Shown here in pieces: positions 34,680 through 43,990 of a stretch of 64,000 nt of DNA. Every line of letters starts with the position of its first letter. Position 1 is the stretch's first letter. The notes below the pieces were generated by a model that was not told the origin of the DNA, searched no databases, and was given only the letters and a program-made list of their open reading frames with translations. The DNA is from Corynebacterium callunae DSM 20147. Lineage in GTDB: Bacteria > Actinomycetota > Actinomycetes > Mycobacteriales > Mycobacteriaceae. The position numbers and the translations under genes are program-made. The stretch spans positions 1,302,001-1,366,000 of the forward strand of contig NC_020506.1 in the NCBI RefSeq assembly GCF_000344785.1, in the 5' to 3' direction.

Positions 34680-35479
34680 AACGGAAGTGATGCAATAAAA
34701 ATAGCCGTGCCGGGGAAAAGCTTTCCGCGCAGTGGCGACCATTGGCCCCAGGTCTCAGTGAGATCTGCGGGCCATTCTGGTTCGATAAGCTTTTCCAGCA
34801 CAAAGCCTGCGTCGATAAGCTCATTAATCCGCGCACCCATGGTGCGGTGCTGTTCGGCATAGGTTAAATGCCCGGTTTCCTCATCTTCTTCCACATAACC
34901 TGACTGGTCGAAGTAGCTAATGGTTGCCTCGAGGCCCGCGGGGCCGGGATCATCAGGAAAAATCCAGCGCATGGGATGGGTAATGGAAAAAACGAGGCGA
35001 CCGCCAGGTTTAAGGACGCGCGCAAATTCACGCATTAATGCCGCGGAATCCTCAACAAATGGGATCGCCCCAAAGACAGAAAATGCCAGATCAAAGGCAT
35101 TATCTAGGTAGGGAAGTGCCATGGCATCGGCTTGTACCAAAGATACTGTGTGGTTTGGGCCAGCATGGCGCAACATTTCTCGAGAAATATCAAAGGCAGT
35201 AACAAACGCCTCTGGGATGTCATGGGAAAGCCAGCGTGAACACGGCGCGGAGCCACAGCCAATCTCTAAGATTTTTGCACCTTTAAGCTGCTCCGCTGTG
35301 CCAAGCAGGCGAACATCTTTTTCATGCAGCATCTCCGGGCACCAATAAAATTCACCTTGTGGACTATCCGTTCCAAGGTATGAACCATGCCGTTGGTGAT
35401 AGTCGGAAGCGTCTAAATCCCACCAATGACGATTGGCTAGCGAAAACTCATTGGTCTCACTGGTATCATATGTGCCCAT
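34676..35479 (-). CDS. Class I SAM-dependent methyltransferase
   Basis: A 267-residue Methyltransf_11-type enzyme with SAM motif I ILEIGCGSAPCSRWL, motif II-like VTAFDISREML, FDLAFSVFGAIPFV and ARVLKPGGRLVFSITHP. It has a roughly 60-residue N-terminal extension rich in aromatic residues (NRHWWDLDASDYHQRHG). The substrate is unknown. It is transcribed divergently from rpsA. Confidence 0.88.
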   Translation of the reverse strand: MGTYDTSETNEFSLANRHWWDLDASDYHQRHGSYLGTDSPQGEFYWCPEMLHEKDVRLLGTAEQLKGAKILEIGCGSAPCSRWLSHDIPEAFVTAFDISREMLRHAGPNHTVSLVQADAMALPYLDNAFDLAFSVFGAIPFVEDSAALMREFARVLKPGGRLVFSITHPMRWIFPDDPGPAGLEATISYFDQSGYVEEDEETGHLTYAEQHRTMGARINELIDAGFVLEKLIEPEWPADLTETWGQWSPLRGKLFPGTAIFIASLPF

Positions 35480-35678
35480 TTGCTGAATTCTATTTGCTCT
35501 AGCTGCACAAACAGCGTAGTGTTGATTAGGCGTGTCGCTGCGTAGGGTGTCGGCGTGTTCTTGTAGGAAAGCACACCGAGCTTGTACGTGAAATCAAAAC
35601 CCCGTCTATACAGGGTATTTGGGAGACATTGCTTCCTGTCCATTCTAAATTTCCTATCCATTTCGGAGCAATTTACAT

Positions 35679-37142
35679 ATGCCCACCAACAATGCACCTC
35701 AGGTAGCCATCAACGATATTGGCTCTGCTGAGGACTTCCTTGCAGCAATCGACGCAACCATCAAGTACTTCAACGATGGCGACATCGTTGAGGGCACCGT
35801 GGTCAAGGTCGATCGTGACGAGGTTCTTCTCGACATCGGATACAAGACCGAGGGTGTTATCCCATCCCGCGAGCTTTCCATCAAGCACGATGTCGATCCC
35901 GACGAGGTTGTCGAAGTTGGCGACCAGATCGACGCTCTTGTTCTCACCAAGGAGGACAAAGAAGGCCGTCTGATCCTTTCCAAGAAGCGTGCTCAGTACG
36001 AGCGTGCATGGGGAGCCATCGAGGAGCTCAAGGAGAAGGACGAGCCTGTTACCGGCACCGTCATCGAGGTCGTCAAGGGCGGCCTTATCATCGACATCGG
36101 ACTGCGCGGCTTCCTGCCAGCATCCCTCGTCGAAATGCGTCGCGTTCGTGACCTGGACCCATACATCGGCCAGGAGCTCGAAGCGAAGATCATCGAGCTG
36201 GACAAGAACCGCAACAACGTTGTTCTTTCCCGCCGTGCATTCCTCGAGCAGACCCAGTCTGAGGTCCGTTCCGAGTTCTTGCACCAGCTCCAGAAGGGCC
36301 AGGTCCGCAAGGGCGTCGTCTCTTCCATCGTCAACTTCGGCGCATTCGTCGATCTCGGCGGTGTCGACGGACTGGTTCACGTTTCCGAGCTTTCTTGGAA
36401 GCACATTGACCACCCATCTGAGGTTGTCACCGTTGGCGACGAAGTCACCGTTGAGGTTCTCGACGTTGATCTCGACCGCGAGCGCGTATCCCTCTCCCTG
36501 AAGGCAACTCAGGAAGATCCATGGCGCGTCTTCGCACGTACCCACGCTGTGGGACAGATCGTGCCAGGCAAGGTCACCAAGCTTGTTCCATTCGGTGCGT
36601 TCGTTCGCGTTGAAGAGGGCATCGAGGGCCTCGTCCACATCTCCGAGCTGGCTCAGCGCCACGTTGAGGTTCCTGACCAGGTTGTCGCCGTTGGCGAAGA
36701 GGTTATGGTCAAGGTCATCGACATCGATCTCGAGCGTCGTCGTATCTCCCTCTCCCTCAAGCAGGCAGACGAGGATTACACCGAGGAATTCGACCCATCC
36801 AAGTACGGTATGGCCGATTCCTACGACGAGCAGGGTAACTACATCTTCCCTGAGGGCTTCGATGCAGAGACCAACGAATGGCTCGAGGGCTTCGATGAGC
36901 AGCGTCAGGCATGGGAGGCTCGCTACGCAGAGTCCGAGCGTCGCTTCACTGCTCACACCGCTCAGATCGAGCGTCGTCGCCAGCAGGCAGAAGAGGCAGC
37001 TGCCGAGGCTCCTGCAGGCAACTACTCCTCCGAGTCCGAAGAGGCAGCTCCAGCAGCAGCATCTTCCGAAGAGACCACCGGTGGATCCCTGGCTTCCGAC
37101 GAGCAGCTCGCTGCTCTGCGCGAGAGGCTTGCAGGCAACTAA
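35679..37142 (+). CDS. rpsA: 30S ribosomal protein S1
   Basis: A 487-residue protein with four S1 RNA-binding domains (about 34-105, 121-190, 206-277 and 293-362; repeated GxVxxxxxFGAFV and VHxSELxxxH patterns). A C-terminal Ala/Glu-rich, probably disordered tail follows, as in Actinobacteria. It recruits mRNA to the 30S subunit. Codon use is strongly biased toward C-ending major codons compared with neighbours, as expected for a highly expressed gene. Ends at the hairpin near 37214. Confidence 0.97.
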   Translation: MPTNNAPQVAINDIGSAEDFLAAIDATIKYFNDGDIVEGTVVKVDRDEVLLDIGYKTEGVIPSRELSIKHDVDPDEVVEVGDQIDALVLTKEDKEGRLILSKKRAQYERAWGAIEELKEKDEPVTGTVIEVVKGGLIIDIGLRGFLPASLVEMRRVRDLDPYIGQELEAKIIELDKNRNNVVLSRRAFLEQTQSEVRSEFLHQLQKGQVRKGVVSSIVNFGAFVDLGGVDGLVHVSELSWKHIDHPSEVVTVGDEVTVEVLDVDLDRERVSLSLKATQEDPWRVFARTHAVGQIVPGKVTKLVPFGAFVRVEEGIEGLVHISELAQRHVEVPDQVVAVGEEVMVKVIDIDLERRRISLSLKQADEDYTEEFDPSKYGMADSYDEQGNYIFPEGFDAETNEWLEGFDEQRQAWEARYAESERRFTAHTAQIERRRQQAEEAAAEAPAGNYSSESEEAAPAAASSEETTGGSLASDEQLAALRERLAGN

Positions 37143-37213
37143 TAATTCCTGCGCTTAGCTCTAAGGTGTCAACTGACGTTGACAATTGGCACCACTAGCG
37201 CTTGCTCCGCATA

Positions 37214-37258
37214 AACACCCCGTATCACTTGCTTTAGGGCAGTGGTACGGGGTGTTTT
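37214..37258 (+). terminator. rpsA terminator
   Basis: AACACCCCGTA-T-CACT pairs with AGTG-G-TACGGGGTGTT, followed by a short T-run (TTTTGT). Confidence 0.85.
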
Positions 37259-37406
37259 GTATGGGTTGATGGTCGAGCGGCCAAATGGTGGTCTGCACCC
37301 GTGCCGGCCCGCACTCATGGCGAACCGAATGGAATGTTGCGCCATAGCCCGCTTAAGAATTGGCTACTCTAATTAGCTTCAGAGACGTTAATAGGGAAGT
37401 GTTGTA

Positions 37407-37487
37407 ATGAACTTCGTGGGGTTCAAAAATCTCTGCGCTAGCGCCGCTGAATGCTTGGGGGAAATTTTTGGGAAGCTGGGCCGTTAG
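37407..37487 (+). CDS. Possible 26-residue small protein upstream of ptsG
   Basis: MNFVGFKNLCASAAECLG... (26 codons), amphipathic with two cysteines. It has a weak GGGAAG site 8 nt before the ATG, and a 14-bp palindrome GGCCAAATTTGGCC (37498-37511) just after the stop. It lies in the 750-bp region between rpsA and ptsG. No family recognised; it may be a chance frame. Confidence 0.3.
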   Translation: MNFVGFKNLCASAAECLGEIFGKLGR

Positions 37488-37890
37488 ATAAAGTTTTGGC
37501 CAAATTTGGCCTTTGAGGTGGCATTTCAATAAATTAGATAAGTAATACCTTTTGGATTTGTTTGTACTTGTGTGTTTCGTCTTGTTTTGTGCGGTATTCG
37601 GACATATCATTAGGGAGACTTACCACTTATTCGGAATTAAGTGTTCTCCATCACAAAAGATGTAGAGCCCTTGCCAAAAGAAGATTAAAAGCTTCCTGAG
37701 CTATCAGGAAAAAAATTTTGCATAGTGTGCAATCGTTTTCTTATGCGGTTCTATTATCACCCTCGATGATAGCACCCCGGAGAATTGGTAGGCGCTGCAG
37801 GATCGAACCGCGATCTTGACGGCTCCAATTTCGTTGCGGTAGATAACTCTCTTTGGAGAGCTAAGAGCCGCGCGTTCAGAAAGGTTTGAC
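37488..37890 (+). promoter_or_regulatory. ptsG upstream regulatory region (SugR- and GlxR-like sites)
   Basis: TCGGACA (37598-37604) matches the SugR motif as I recall it from C. glutamicum sugar-uptake genes. AGTGT-N6-TCACA (37640-37655) keeps 8 of 10 positions of the GlxR (CRP-type) palindrome. Closer to ptsG are AT-rich segments and short inverted repeats (for example AATTGG/CCAATT around 37776-37832) that might fold in a long 5' leader. The whole 37143-37890 interval has no other recognisable gene. Confidence 0.5.
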
Positions 37891-39921
37891 ATGGCGTCCA
37901 AACTAACGACGACATCGCAGCATATTCTGGATAACCTCGGTGGTCCAGACAATATTACGTCGATGACCCACTGTGCCACCCGCTTGCGCTTCCAGGTGCG
38001 AGATCAATCCGCTGTTGATCAGCAAACGATTGACTCAGATCCTTCAGTGCTGGGCGTTGTGCCACAGGGCTCTACCGGTATGCAGGTAGTGATGGGTGGA
38101 TCTGTTGCCAACTATTACCAAGAGATGCTCAAGCTTGACGGCATGAGCCGCTTCGCCGGCGGTGAGGATGACGCTAAGCCAGCCGCTGCTAAGAAAGAAT
38201 ACGGCGGAGTCCGTGGCAAGTTCTCTGGCGTAGACTACGCCTTCGAGTTCTTGTCTGATACTTTCCGACCAATCCTGTGGGCCCTGCTTGGTGCCTCACT
38301 GATTATTACTCTGTTGGTTCTTGCGGATACCTTCGGTTTGCAAGACTTCCGTGCTCCAATGGATGAGCAGCCTGATACCTATGTATTCCTGCACTCCATG
38401 TGGCGCTCGGTCTTCTACTTCCTGCCAATTATGGTTGGTGCCACCGCAGCTCGAAAGCTCGGCGCAAATGAGTGGATTGGTGCAGCTATTCCAGCCGCAC
38501 TACTTACTCCAGAATTCTTGGCACTAGGTTCTGCCGGCGATACCGTCACCGTCTTTGGCCTGCCAATGGTTCTTAATGATTACTCCGGCCAGGTCTTCCC
38601 ACCACTGATTGCAGCAATCGGCCTGTACTGGGTTGAAAAGGGTCTGAAGAAGATCATTCCGGAAGCAGTGCAGATGGTGTTTGTACCATTCTTCTCCCTG
38701 CTCATTATGATTCCAGCAACCGCATTCTTGCTCGGACCATTCGGTATTGGTGTGGGTAATGGCATCTCCAGCCTGCTTGAAGCTGTCAACAACTTCAGCC
38801 CATTCATTCTGTCTATCGTTATTCCTTTGCTCTACCCATTCTTGGTACCACTGGGCTTGCACTGGCCTCTCAACGCCATCATGATCCAGAACCTCAACAC
38901 CTTGGGTTATGACTTCATCCAGGGACCAATGGGTGCATGGAACTTTGCCTGCTTCGGTCTGGTTACCGGCGTATTCCTGATCGCTTTGAAGGAAAAGAAC
39001 CGCGCAATGCGCCAGGTTTCCCTTGGTGGCATGCTTGCAGGTCTCCTCGGCGGTATTTCCGAGCCTTCCCTTTATGGTGTGCTCCTGCGCTTCAAGAAGA
39101 CTTACTTCCGTCTGCTTCCAGGCTGCCTTGTTGGCGGTATCGTCATGGGCATCTTTGACATCAAGGCTTATGCCTTCGTGTTCACCTCCCTGCTCACCAT
39201 CCCAGCAATGGATCCATGGTTGGGCTACACCGTTGGTATCGCAGCAGCCTTCTTTACCTCAATGCTCTTGGTTCTCTTCTTCGATTACCGTTCCGATGCA
39301 GAGCGCGATGAAGCTAAGGCACAGATGGCAGCAGCTGAGCAGGCTAACAACACCCCAGCAGCACCCGCAGCTCCAGTTGCTCCTGCAGCAGGCGCAGCCG
39401 TAGCTGGTGGCGCAGCAGCCGCAACTGCAGTTGCTACCAAGCCTCGTTTGGCAGCCGGTCAGGTTGTGGAAATCACCTCACCACTCGAGGGCCGCGCAGT
39501 TCCCCTTTCTGAGGTACCGGATCCAATCTTCGCTGCTGGCAAGCTTGGACCAGGTATCGCAATTGAACCAACCGGTAACACCGTAGTAGCACCAGCTGAT
39601 GCGACTGTCATCTTGGTTCAGAAGTCCGGACATGCCGTAGCGTTGCGCTTGGATAGTGGCATCGAATTGCTCATCCACATTGGTCTGGACACTGTTCAGC
39701 TCGGTGGCGAAGGCTTCGAGGTTCATGTTGAGCGCAAGCAGCAGGTAAAGGCTGGCGATCCTTTGATCACCTTCGATCCAGAGTTCATTCGCTCCAAGAA
39801 CTTGCCTTTGATCACCCCAGTTGTGGTCTCCAACGCTAATAAATTCGGTGAGATCCTTGGCATCGAAGCAGCACAGGCAGACGCCACCACCACGGTAATT
39901 AAGGTTAATGGCGCTGAATAA
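37891..39921 (+). CDS. ptsG: Glucose-specific PTS permease EIIBCA
   Basis: A 676-residue membrane permease that imports and phosphorylates glucose. The EIIB domain has its phospho-cysteine in MTHCATRLRF (Cys28). EIIC spans roughly 110-450 with about ten helices. An Ala/Pro-rich linker (about 490-525) leads to EIIA with phospho-His596 in ELLIHIGLDTVQLGGEGF. Most of the sequence is near-identical to C. glutamicum PtsG. The ATG lies after AGAAAGG (37880s). coaE follows with its own promoter. Confidence 0.97.
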   Translation: MASKLTTTSQHILDNLGGPDNITSMTHCATRLRFQVRDQSAVDQQTIDSDPSVLGVVPQGSTGMQVVMGGSVANYYQEMLKLDGMSRFAGGEDDAKPAAAKKEYGGVRGKFSGVDYAFEFLSDTFRPILWALLGASLIITLLVLADTFGLQDFRAPMDEQPDTYVFLHSMWRSVFYFLPIMVGATAARKLGANEWIGAAIPAALLTPEFLALGSAGDTVTVFGLPMVLNDYSGQVFPPLIAAIGLYWVEKGLKKIIPEAVQMVFVPFFSLLIMIPATAFLLGPFGIGVGNGISSLLEAVNNFSPFILSIVIPLLYPFLVPLGLHWPLNAIMIQNLNTLGYDFIQGPMGAWNFACFGLVTGVFLIALKEKNRAMRQVSLGGMLAGLLGGISEPSLYGVLLRFKKTYFRLLPGCLVGGIVMGIFDIKAYAFVFTSLLTIPAMDPWLGYTVGIAAAFFTSMLLVLFFDYRSDAERDEAKAQMAAAEQANNTPAAPAAPVAPAAGAAVAGGAAAATAVATKPRLAAGQVVEITSPLEGRAVPLSEVPDPIFAAGKLGPGIAIEPTGNTVVAPADATVILVQKSGHAVALRLDSGIELLIHIGLDTVQLGGEGFEVHVERKQQVKAGDPLITFDPEFIRSKNLPLITPVVVSNANKFGEILGIEAAQADATTTVIKVNGAE

Positions 39922-39955
39922 GCTCAAACCTTGCCCATAACAGGGCAGAACAAAC

Positions 39956-39969
39956 TAATCTGGTCAGTA
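39956..39969 (+). promoter_or_regulatory. Leaderless coaE promoter
   Basis: -10 TAATCT (39956-39961) followed by 7 nt and ATG; no ribosome site. Confidence 0.5.
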
Positions 39970-40571
39970 TGTTAAAGATTGGACTGACCGGCGGGATCGG
40001 CAGCGGTAAATCAACCGTTGCCGATCTTTTGTCGTCTGAAGGATTTTTGATCATCGACGCAGACCAAATCGCCCGCGAAATAGTGGAACCTGGTCAACCA
40101 GCCCTAGCGGAATTGGTAGAGGCTTTTGGCCCAGAGATCATCAAAGAAGATGGTTCACTGGACCGTCCAGGGCTTGCTGCCAAAGCATTTGTAGACCCTG
40201 AGCACACCGCATTGCTTAATTCGATTACGCATCCACGCATCGCTGAAGAAACTGCTCGACGTTTTGCGGAAGCCGAGGCCAATGGCACCAAGGTGGCGAT
40301 TTATGACATGCCGCTGCTCGTGGATAAGGGCTTGGATCGTGGCATGGATATGGTGCTGGTGGTGGACGTCAACGTTGAGGAGCGCGTGCGCCGCCTCGTC
40401 GAAAAGCGCGGTTTGGGGGAGGAAGACGTGCGTCGCCGCATTGATTCCCAGGTTCCCGATGAGGTGCGTTTGAAAGCTGCAGATGTGGTGATTGACAATA
40501 ACGGCAGCTTGGATGACCTTAAGGCGAATATGAAGAACGTTATTGCGGAGATTTTGACGCGTTCTAAGTAG
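39969..40571 (+). CDS. coaE: Dephospho-CoA kinase
   Basis: A 200-residue P-loop kinase performing the last step of CoA synthesis. The Walker A GGIGSGKST begins at residue 8. DADQIAREIVEPG and the lid region RRLVEKRGLGEEDVRRRIDSQ are typical. Mycobacterial CoaE has a long C-terminal extension that is absent here. It is next to ptsG as in C. glutamicum; coaD is 23 kb upstream. Confidence 0.96.
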   Translation: MLKIGLTGGIGSGKSTVADLLSSEGFLIIDADQIAREIVEPGQPALAELVEAFGPEIIKEDGSLDRPGLAAKAFVDPEHTALLNSITHPRIAEETARRFAEAEANGTKVAIYDMPLLVDKGLDRGMDMVLVVDVNVEERVRRLVEKRGLGEEDVRRRIDSQVPDEVRLKAADVVIDNNGSLDDLKANMKNVIAEILTRSK

Positions 40572-40641
40572 CATCCTTGGGCAGAAATTTATCTGCGCCA
40601 GAGATTGCAGCTTAAACCCCCACGCACCTTCCTAAAAGCGG

Positions 40642-40655
40642 TATTCTAGCGCCCA
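40642..40655 (+). promoter_or_regulatory. Leaderless promoter of the DUF4259 gene
   Basis: -10 TATTCT (40642-40647), 7 nt, then ATG; no ribosome site. Confidence 0.5.
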
Positions 40656-41014
40656 TGAAGATTTGGAATACTGGTCCCTTTGATAATGAGGAAGCTCAGG
40701 AAGTGTTAGAGGATCTCCGCGAGGGGCACCTGGATCCCGCGGAGCTGCTGCCTGACATCGGCCAGCGGCATATCGAAGAGGACCAGGGAGCTCTGATTAT
40801 CGCGCTCGCACACCTGGCAGCCGGTAATCAGCCTGCGGAAGGCGCGGCGGTGGACGTCGAAAAGCTTCAGACTCCGGCTATGAAGGATAAGCTGCGCCAA
40901 TGCCTGGAAGCGGTATTGATTGATGGTACGGTTTCGGCGCTTTATGCGCGCTGGCAGCGCGAGGGCGAGAAGCTCCACGAGTGGAAATCGCGTTCCTACG
41001 TGCTCTTAAAATAA
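40655..41014 (+). CDS. DUF4259 protein
   Basis: A 119-residue all-helical acidic protein beginning MKIWNTGPFDNEEAQEVLEDL, the hallmark opening (W..GPFDND.A..F) of DUF4259 proteins. Their function is unknown. It stands alone between coaE and the nitrobindin-like gene with its own leaderless promoter. The dispersed 19-bp repeat follows its stop. Confidence 0.85.
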   Translation: MKIWNTGPFDNEEAQEVLEDLREGHLDPAELLPDIGQRHIEEDQGALIIALAHLAAGNQPAEGAAVDVEKLQTPAMKDKLRQCLEAVLIDGTVSALYARWQREGEKLHEWKSRSYVLLK

Positions 41015-41017
41015 GAC

Positions 41018-41036
41018 GCTTTTCGACGAAAAACCG
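41018..41036. repeat. Dispersed 19-bp repeat, copy 2
   Basis: Identical over 19 bp to 20926-20944, again just behind a stop codon, and followed by a GC-rich CGCTGCGCGGGCGCG stretch like the one flanking the palindrome at 23981. Confidence 0.6.
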
Positions 41037-41080
41037 CTGCGCGGGCGCGAAACTGGGTTAAGTGGTTAGGCTTAGTGCTT

Positions 41081-41557
41081 ATGAACCTTCACCCAAATGT
41101 TGCGCCATTTTCCTTTTTGATCGGTACTTGGAGCGGTGCTGGCCGTGGATATTATCCGACTATTGCGGGTTTTGAATACCGCGAGACCGTAACTTTTAGT
41201 GCGATTCCCGGCAAGCCCTTTTTGCGCTATGAGCAAAAGACGCAGGGTGCACACGGTCCGATGCATACTGAGCTGGGATTTTTCCGTCCTGTGGGGGAGG
41301 GCAAGCTGGAATTCACTCTCGCTCAGCCTACGGGCCAAACTGAGCTTTTGGAAGGCGCTGTTGCAGAGTTTGATGGCGAGCTGCGCTTCGATTTTGAGCA
41401 GTCCACTGTGGTGAACTCGCCGGCTGCTAAAGAAGTAAAAAGCACTGCGCGTTTTTATGTGTTAAATAAAGAACGCACAGTGCTTAAAACTCGATTTGAT
41501 ATGGCTGCTGCAGGTCAACAATTGCAGCAGCATTTGGAAAGCCACTTAGAAAAGTAG
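41081..41557 (+). CDS. Nitrobindin-like heme-binding beta-barrel protein
   Basis: About 158 residues: PFSFLIGTWSGAGRGYYPT at the N-terminus is the GxWxGxGxGxYPT signature of nitrobindins (FABP-like DUF1794). The C-terminal LQQHLESHLEK region holds the histidine expected as heme ligand. Family members bind ferric heme and isomerise peroxynitrite to nitrate. The ATG at 41081 is 8 nt after a TAGGCT -10 box (probably leaderless); a GTG two codons upstream is possible. It converges on uriH with 2 bp between the stops. Confidence 0.88.
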   Translation: MNLHPNVAPFSFLIGTWSGAGRGYYPTIAGFEYRETVTFSAIPGKPFLRYEQKTQGAHGPMHTELGFFRPVGEGKLEFTLAQPTGQTELLEGAVAEFDGELRFDFEQSTVVNSPAAKEVKSTARFYVLNKERTVLKTRFDMAAAGQQLQQHLESHLEK

Positions 41558-41559
41558 GC

Positions 41560-42498
41560 TTAGCCGATTCGCTCGACGGCGTTGATAACCAAGTTCCAGA
41601 ACTTATCAAAGTCCAGCTTTACTGCAACCTGAGTGGTGCAATCGGCAGGCGCTGGGGAGCGGAAATCTGCAACGGTCATGCCGGTGGTGAGCGCACCCGT
41701 GAGCTCTACATCAAGTGGAGCCTTGCGGGTGGTGAACACTGAATTATCGATGAGGTAAGCAACTGCGCAAGGATCGTGCACTGGTGGGTTCTCAAAGCCC
41801 TGGGCATCTTGGTAGTTCTTGCGGAAAGCGGCAAATAGCGCAACCACAAAATCAGCGGTATGAGTGCCAAGTACTGCGATCTTGGCCTCCACCTCAGGGG
41901 TTGCCAGTGCTTGGTGGGTAAGATCCAGGCCGACCATGGTCAGTGGCCACTTTTCATTAAAAACAATGTGGGCTGCTTCAGGGTCAATCTTGATATTAAA
42001 TTCCGCAACAGCAGTCCAGTTGCCCTCGTGGTAGCCACCGCCCATGAGCACAACTTCCTTCACGCGCTCAGCGATGCGAGGTTCCTTTCGGACTGCCAGT
42101 GCGATGTTGGTCAGTGGTCCAGTAGGAACCAATGCCACAGTGCCGGGCTCATTGTTCATGATGGTGTCGATGATGAAGTCCACAGCGTGGGTATCAGAAA
42201 CCTGCTTGGTGGGTTCTGGCAACTCAAAGTTGTGGATTTCCATACCGGTATCGCCGTGGATGTCTTCTGCAACTTCAACGGCGCGCACCAGTGGGCGGGT
42301 AGCACCGGGGTAAATTGTGGCATCAATGCCTGCGATAGTGGCCACTACCTGCGCATTGTGGGTGACCTTATCGATGGTGTGATTGCCGCCCACAGTGGTG
42401 ATGCCCAGCAATTCAATTTCTGGGCTGCCGGCAGCAAGCAGCATAGCTACTGCATCATCGTGGCCAGGATCGCAGTCGAGAATAATTTTCGTGCTCAT
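41560..42498 (-). CDS. uriH: Ribonucleoside hydrolase (uridine-preferring)
   Basis: A 312-residue nucleoside hydrolase with the Ca2+-binding N-terminal signature LDCDPGHDDAVAML and conserved NALPTGPLTN-like VPTGPLTNIALA. It cleaves uridine to uracil and ribose. It is the last gene of the uriR-rbsK1-uriT-uriH operon, known in C. glutamicum as the uridine-utilisation cluster. Confidence 0.93.
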   Translation of the reverse strand: MSTKIILDCDPGHDDAVAMLLAAGSPEIELLGITTVGGNHTIDKVTHNAQVVATIAGIDATIYPGATRPLVRAVEVAEDIHGDTGMEIHNFELPEPTKQVSDTHAVDFIIDTIMNNEPGTVALVPTGPLTNIALAVRKEPRIAERVKEVVLMGGGYHEGNWTAVAEFNIKIDPEAAHIVFNEKWPLTMVGLDLTHQALATPEVEAKIAVLGTHTADFVVALFAAFRKNYQDAQGFENPPVHDPCAVAYLIDNSVFTTRKAPLDVELTGALTTGMTVADFRSPAPADCTTQVAVKLDFDKFWNLVINAVERIG

Positions 42499-42534
42499 GT
42501 GGTTCTCCTTTGAAATGGGGTGGTTTTAGGCCTG

Positions 42535-43977
42535 CTATTTTGCGGAGGTTTCCGCGAGGTTTTTAGCCGCCACGGTGTCTTTGATGGTTTCTGGACGTGG
42601 AATCATCAGGGAGCAGAGGAAGGCAGCTGCCAAAATGATCACGCCAGCCCACATACCTGCTGCGTATCCGCCATTATTGTCACCAAAGCTGGTAGCTACG
42701 GCGAAGAGGATGGCAAAGGAAATTCCAGCACCCAAGTTAAAGGCACCAGCATTCATTCCTGGGAGGTAGCCCTGGTTATCTGCAGGGGAGAGAACCACGC
42801 CAAGGCCGTTGAGCATGATATTGGCGATGCCGGCATAAGCGATACCCACAAAGACGGACATTGCCAAATAAGCCAGGTGTGAGTCGGTACCCACCAAGAA
42901 AGTTGCTCCGGCGACGCCAATGATGGTCAAGACGATGCCGATTTGCAGCACAATCTTATAGCCGAGCTTTCCAGCCATTGCTCCGGCGATTGGTCCAAAA
43001 ATAAGTCCAGCCAGCGCATAGGGAGTAAGAGTCCACCAAGAGACAACTCCTGCGGACATGCCAGCGCCATTGTCCACGTCTTGCGCCAGGTTTGGCAGCA
43101 AGCCGTTCATCACCGCAAAGACACCAGTCATGGTCAAAAGCGTGGTGAGCAGCAGCGCCCAGGTGCGACGTTGTCCCAAATATTCCACGCTAACCAGAGG
43201 GTTCTTAACGCGCTTTTCGATGTTGTAGAAGACCACAACGCCGGCGATGCCGATAATAAAGAGCGCAACAACCAGACCCCAGTTAGCTGCGGAGAGCTTG
43301 CCTGCCTCATTAAAGGCCATAAGCAGAGAGCCGATGGATACTGCCAGCGGAAGCACACCCAGCCAGTCCATCTTAGGAGTTTCGGTAGCGGTGGATTCCT
43401 TCACACTGAAGGGGAGCGAGAGGGCAGCGACAGCACAGAAGGCAGCCATGACCCAGAAGATGGAACGGAAACCAAACGTTTCAGCCAGCCAGCCACCAGC
43501 AAGCGCATCCACGCCACCGATACCACCGTTAACGGAGGTGACAATTCCGAGTAGCAGCGCATATTGCTTTTCATTGGTTACCTGCTGGCGCAGAATAATC
43601 AGACACAGTGGCACGGTTGGACCAGCAACACCTTGGATGAGGCGACCCAGGAAGAGGATGGTCACATTCGGGGCAAAGGCAGCGACAATACAGCCGATAC
43701 CGGTAACAATCATCATGCCGACCAGCACTTTGCGGCGACCAATCAGATCGCCCCACCGTGGCAGGAACAGGGAAAACAGCGCGGCCGCGGTGAAGAAGGC
43801 AGTCTGCGTCATGCCGATTTGGGCAGCTGTTGCATTAAGTTCAGTTTCCATGGTGGCCAGTGCTGGCGCCAGCATAGAGGCGTTGAGCTGGAAGGCGAAT
43901 ACCGCGACCAGCAAGGCGATCATCAATGGTACGACTGTGGCGGCCGAGGTTTTACTCGGCTGAACAGGAAGTGACAT
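42535..43977 (-). CDS. uriT: MFS transporter of the uridine/ribose operon
   Basis: A 480-residue DHA2-like permease with about 14 hydrophobic segments. Motif A GDLIGRRKVLVGMM, RLIQGVAGPTVPLCLIIL, and a long C-terminal pair of helices are visible. By operon position it imports uridine (or ribose) for UriH and RbsK1. The uriH start lies 36 bp downstream of its stop. Confidence 0.9.
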   Translation of the reverse strand: MSLPVQPSKTSAATVVPLMIALLVAVFAFQLNASMLAPALATMETELNATAAQIGMTQTAFFTAAALFSLFLPRWGDLIGRRKVLVGMMIVTGIGCIVAAFAPNVTILFLGRLIQGVAGPTVPLCLIILRQQVTNEKQYALLLGIVTSVNGGIGGVDALAGGWLAETFGFRSIFWVMAAFCAVAALSLPFSVKESTATETPKMDWLGVLPLAVSIGSLLMAFNEAGKLSAANWGLVVALFIIGIAGVVVFYNIEKRVKNPLVSVEYLGQRRTWALLLTTLLTMTGVFAVMNGLLPNLAQDVDNGAGMSAGVVSWWTLTPYALAGLIFGPIAGAMAGKLGYKIVLQIGIVLTIIGVAGATFLVGTDSHLAYLAMSVFVGIAYAGIANIMLNGLGVVLSPADNQGYLPGMNAGAFNLGAGISFAILFAVATSFGDNNGGYAAGMWAGVIILAAAFLCSLMIPRPETIKDTVAAKNLAETSAK

Positions 43978-43990
43978 CAGTGTTCTCTTT

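Noticed and set aside
35673..36956. 427-codon minus-strand open frame across rpsA
   Set aside because: A shadow of rpsA's strongly biased codons; Leu/Asp/Val-repetitive with no start signal or family pattern.
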